This document shows, one piece after another, positions 4,998 to 6,173 of a DNA stretch of 6,173 nucleotides. The stretch comes from an uncultured Woeseiaceae bacterium (lineage in GTDB: Bacteria > Pseudomonadota > Gammaproteobacteria > Steroidobacterales > Woeseiaceae), in assembly GCA_945787435.1 (NCBI GenBank), contig CALZHX010000397.1, forward strand, positions 1 through 6,173, written 5' to 3'. The notes under the pieces were generated by a model, which was given only the letters and a program-made list of their open reading frames with translations, was not told the origin of the DNA and did no database searches. Made by a program: the position numbers and the translations under genes. Position 1 is the stretch's first letter; the number at the start of each line of letters is the position of its first letter.

Positions 4998-6047
4998 ATG
5001 AAGACCATGAAAATCTTATTGCCGGTGGCAGCATTGTTGCTGCTTGCAGGACAGGCCGCTGCGCAGAGTCAGGAACAGGCTGAACGCGCCGAAGCGGCTG
5101 CTGCTGTCGAGGCCGAGACGGAAATGCGCGAGGCCGAGGTTGCGAGGAAGCTCGAGGAAGCTGAGCGTCGCATGGCCGACGCAGCTCGCCAGATTGCCGA
5201 GCTGAGCGCCGAACGTTTGCCACAATTACGCGAGATGGAGCGCCGCTTTGAATTCATGAGCGATGACCGCCCACGCCTTGGCGTTAATATCGGTGAAGAC
5301 CGGAGTGACGGACCGGTCGAAGGCGTCAAGATCGTCGGCGTCACGCCGGGCAGTGCGGCAGAAGATGCAGGTCTGCGCGCCGGTGACATTATTACCGGTA
5401 TCAACGACGAGTCGATGAGCGCCGATGTTGCAGGCGAAGCAACACGGAAAGTTCTCGACTTCATGCAAGGCGTCGAAGCCGGTGACATTCTCGCAGTCGA
5501 ATACATCCGCGATGGCAAGGTCGGTACGGTCGAAGTTGAGCCGCGAGCCGTCGAGATGCGTGCCTATGCATTTCGCGGCGCGCCCAGGGATTTCAGCATG
5601 CCGGCGATACCGGAAATGCACGCCGCGCCGGAAATGGCTGAAAAATTTCGCCAGAGTTATTCGTTCTCCTGGCCGGGCAACGTCTGGGCCGATATGGAAC
5701 TGGTCGAGCTGAATGAAGGGCTGGGCAAGTACTTCGGCGCGGACTCGGGCGTGCTCGTCGTAAGCGCTCCCGAGTCGGACGCGCTGCCACTCGAAGACGG
5801 GGATGTCATCCTCAACATCGATGGCCGCGAGCCGACGTCGGTGCGGCATGCATTACGAATCCTCGGGTCCTACCAGCCTGGCGAGAGCCTCGAGCTCGAA
5901 ATCCTGCGCGAGAAAAAGAAGCGCACTCTCGAGATCGAGGTACCTGACGATCGCAGCGGCATGATCCGGAAGTCGGCACCGGCCCCGCGTCCTGCAGTCG
6001 CTCCGCGGCCCCCTGTCGCGCCAATACCGCACAGCGAAAAGACCTGA
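4998..6047 (+). CDS. Secreted coiled-coil protein with two PDZ domains, no protease domain
   Basis: Role unknown; likely a periplasmic peptide-binding protein working with the sigma/anti-sigma pair. The ATG at 4998 has AGGAG 9 nt upstream. A signal peptide (about 1-22) ends in GQAAA, with cleavage before Gln23. Residues about 24-86 are an Ala/Glu/Arg-rich coiled coil. PDZ 1 spans about 92-183 (RLGVNIGED, then GSAAEDAGLRAGDIITGIND). A Met/Pro-rich linker follows (about 198-225), then MELVELNEGLGKYFGADSG leads into PDZ 2 (about 232-316; GVLVVSAPESDALPLEDGDV and LNIDGREP). The tail (about 325-345) is proline-rich. The PDZ domains resemble those of DegP/DegQ-type HtrA proteins, but 349 residues leave no room for a trypsin-like domain and no GNSGG motif is present. 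It is the third gene of the unit, 39 nt after the anti-sigma-like gene. Confidence 0.85.
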   Translation: MKTMKILLPVAALLLLAGQAAAQSQEQAERAEAAAAVEAETEMREAEVARKLEEAERRMADAARQIAELSAERLPQLREMERRFEFMSDDRPRLGVNIGEDRSDGPVEGVKIVGVTPGSAAEDAGLRAGDIITGINDESMSADVAGEATRKVLDFMQGVEAGDILAVEYIRDGKVGTVEVEPRAVEMRAYAFRGAPRDFSMPAIPEMHAAPEMAEKFRQSYSFSWPGNVWADMELVELNEGLGKYFGADSGVLVVSAPESDALPLEDGDVILNIDGREPTSVRHALRILGSYQPGESLELEILREKKKRTLEIEVPDDRSGMIRKSAPAPRPAVAPRPPVAPIPHSEKT

Positions 6048-6054
6048 TTGAATA

Positions 6055-6084
6055 AGGGGTCAGAGCCCTGGGGCTCTGACCCCT
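6055..6084 (+). terminator. Strong hairpin, GGGGTCAGAGCC palindrome, likely terminator and possible REP-type repeat
   Basis: AGGGGTCAGAGCC, loop CTGG, GGCTCTGACCCCT form a perfect 13-bp stem beginning 8 nt after the PDZ-gene stop. Only a short, interrupted T-run follows (CTTTCGTTGC), so as an intrinsic terminator it is strong in stem and weak in tail. The GGGGTCAGAGCC core is, from memory, a common dispersed palindrome in gammaproteobacterial genomes, of the REP class tied to Y1 (RAYT) transposases. No transposase is present here. Confidence 0.65.
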
Positions 6085-6096
6085 CTTTCGTTGCTT

Positions 6097-6105
6097 TGCT
6101 ACCAT
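6097..6105 (+). promoter_or_regulatory. Extended -10 promoter candidate for queA (TGCTACCAT)
   Basis: TG, one base, then TACCAT form an extended -10 element. The predicted start near 6112 is about 2 nt before the queA ATG, so the message would be almost leaderless. This fits the lack of any ribosome-binding sequence between 6085 and 6113. Confidence 0.35.
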
Positions 6106-6113
6106 GCGCGCCC

Positions 6114-6173
6114 ATGCGCATCACCGACTTCGACTACACGCTCCCCGATGAGCTGAGTGCCCGCTACCCGACC
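6114..6173 (+). CDS. queA: S-adenosylmethionine:tRNA ribosyltransferase-isomerase QueA, first 20 codons
   Basis: QueA adds a ribosyl-derived epoxycyclopentane to preQ1 in tRNA wobble position 34, making epoxyqueuosine in the cytoplasm. Only the start is in the window: MRITDFDYTLPDELSARYPT, a close fit to the conserved QueA N-terminus (E. coli MRVTDFSFELPESLIA). The ATG at 6114 is chosen over the one at 6104, which is in another frame. Tgt is a common next gene but is outside the window. Confidence 0.85.
   Translation, partial: MRITDFDYTLPDELSARYPT

Noticed and set aside
5226..5849. 207-codon open frame antisense to the PDZ gene
   Set aside because: It is a shadow of the PDZ coding frame, with no recognisable domain and no ribosome-binding site noted.

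Overview
The window reads as ordinary chromosome from a GC-rich gammaproteobacterium, probably an environmental lineage. The main evidence is the xerD-dsbC gene pair, which is linked the same way in Escherichia coli (there followed by recJ). A periplasmic DsbC isomerase, a tRNA-Leu with an encoded CCA end and a queA start fit the same placement. No rRNA or other marker allows a genus call.

Layout, left to right. A minus-strand pair, plsC-like acyltransferase followed 3 nt later by a thiolase that runs off the left edge, looks like a lipid or acyl-CoA operon. It is divergent from xerD across a 115-nt gap, and two CRP-like palindromes sit over the start of the acyltransferase gene. On the plus strand come xerD (chromosome dimer resolution) and dsbC (periplasmic disulfide isomerase); dsbC probably has its own extended -10 promoter and a 5' hairpin. 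Converging on dsbC is a minus-strand unit of tRNA-Leu(CAA) and a zinc-ribbon Nudix hydrolase only 21 nt further on, so the two may share a transcript.

The right half is the most interesting part. It holds a compact three-gene plus-strand module: an ECF sigma factor, a single-pass membrane protein in the anti-sigma position without a visible zinc-binding anti-sigma motif, and a secreted coiled-coil protein with two PDZ domains and no protease domain. The arrangement suggests an envelope-sensing regulatory circuit that differs in its parts from RpoE/RseA/RseB/DegS. A candidate ECF-type promoter lies just upstream of the sigma gene. The module ends in a perfect 13-bp stem hairpin built on GGGGTCAGAGCC, which may be a REP-type repeat serving as a terminator. 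The first 20 codons of queA (queuosine biosynthesis) follow and run off the right edge.

Several long open frames extend too far upstream or are antisense shadows. Corrected starts are given for the Nudix gene, the sigma gene and the anti-sigma-like gene. No gene-free stretch exceeds 300 nt, and no CRISPR array or insertion sequence was seen.
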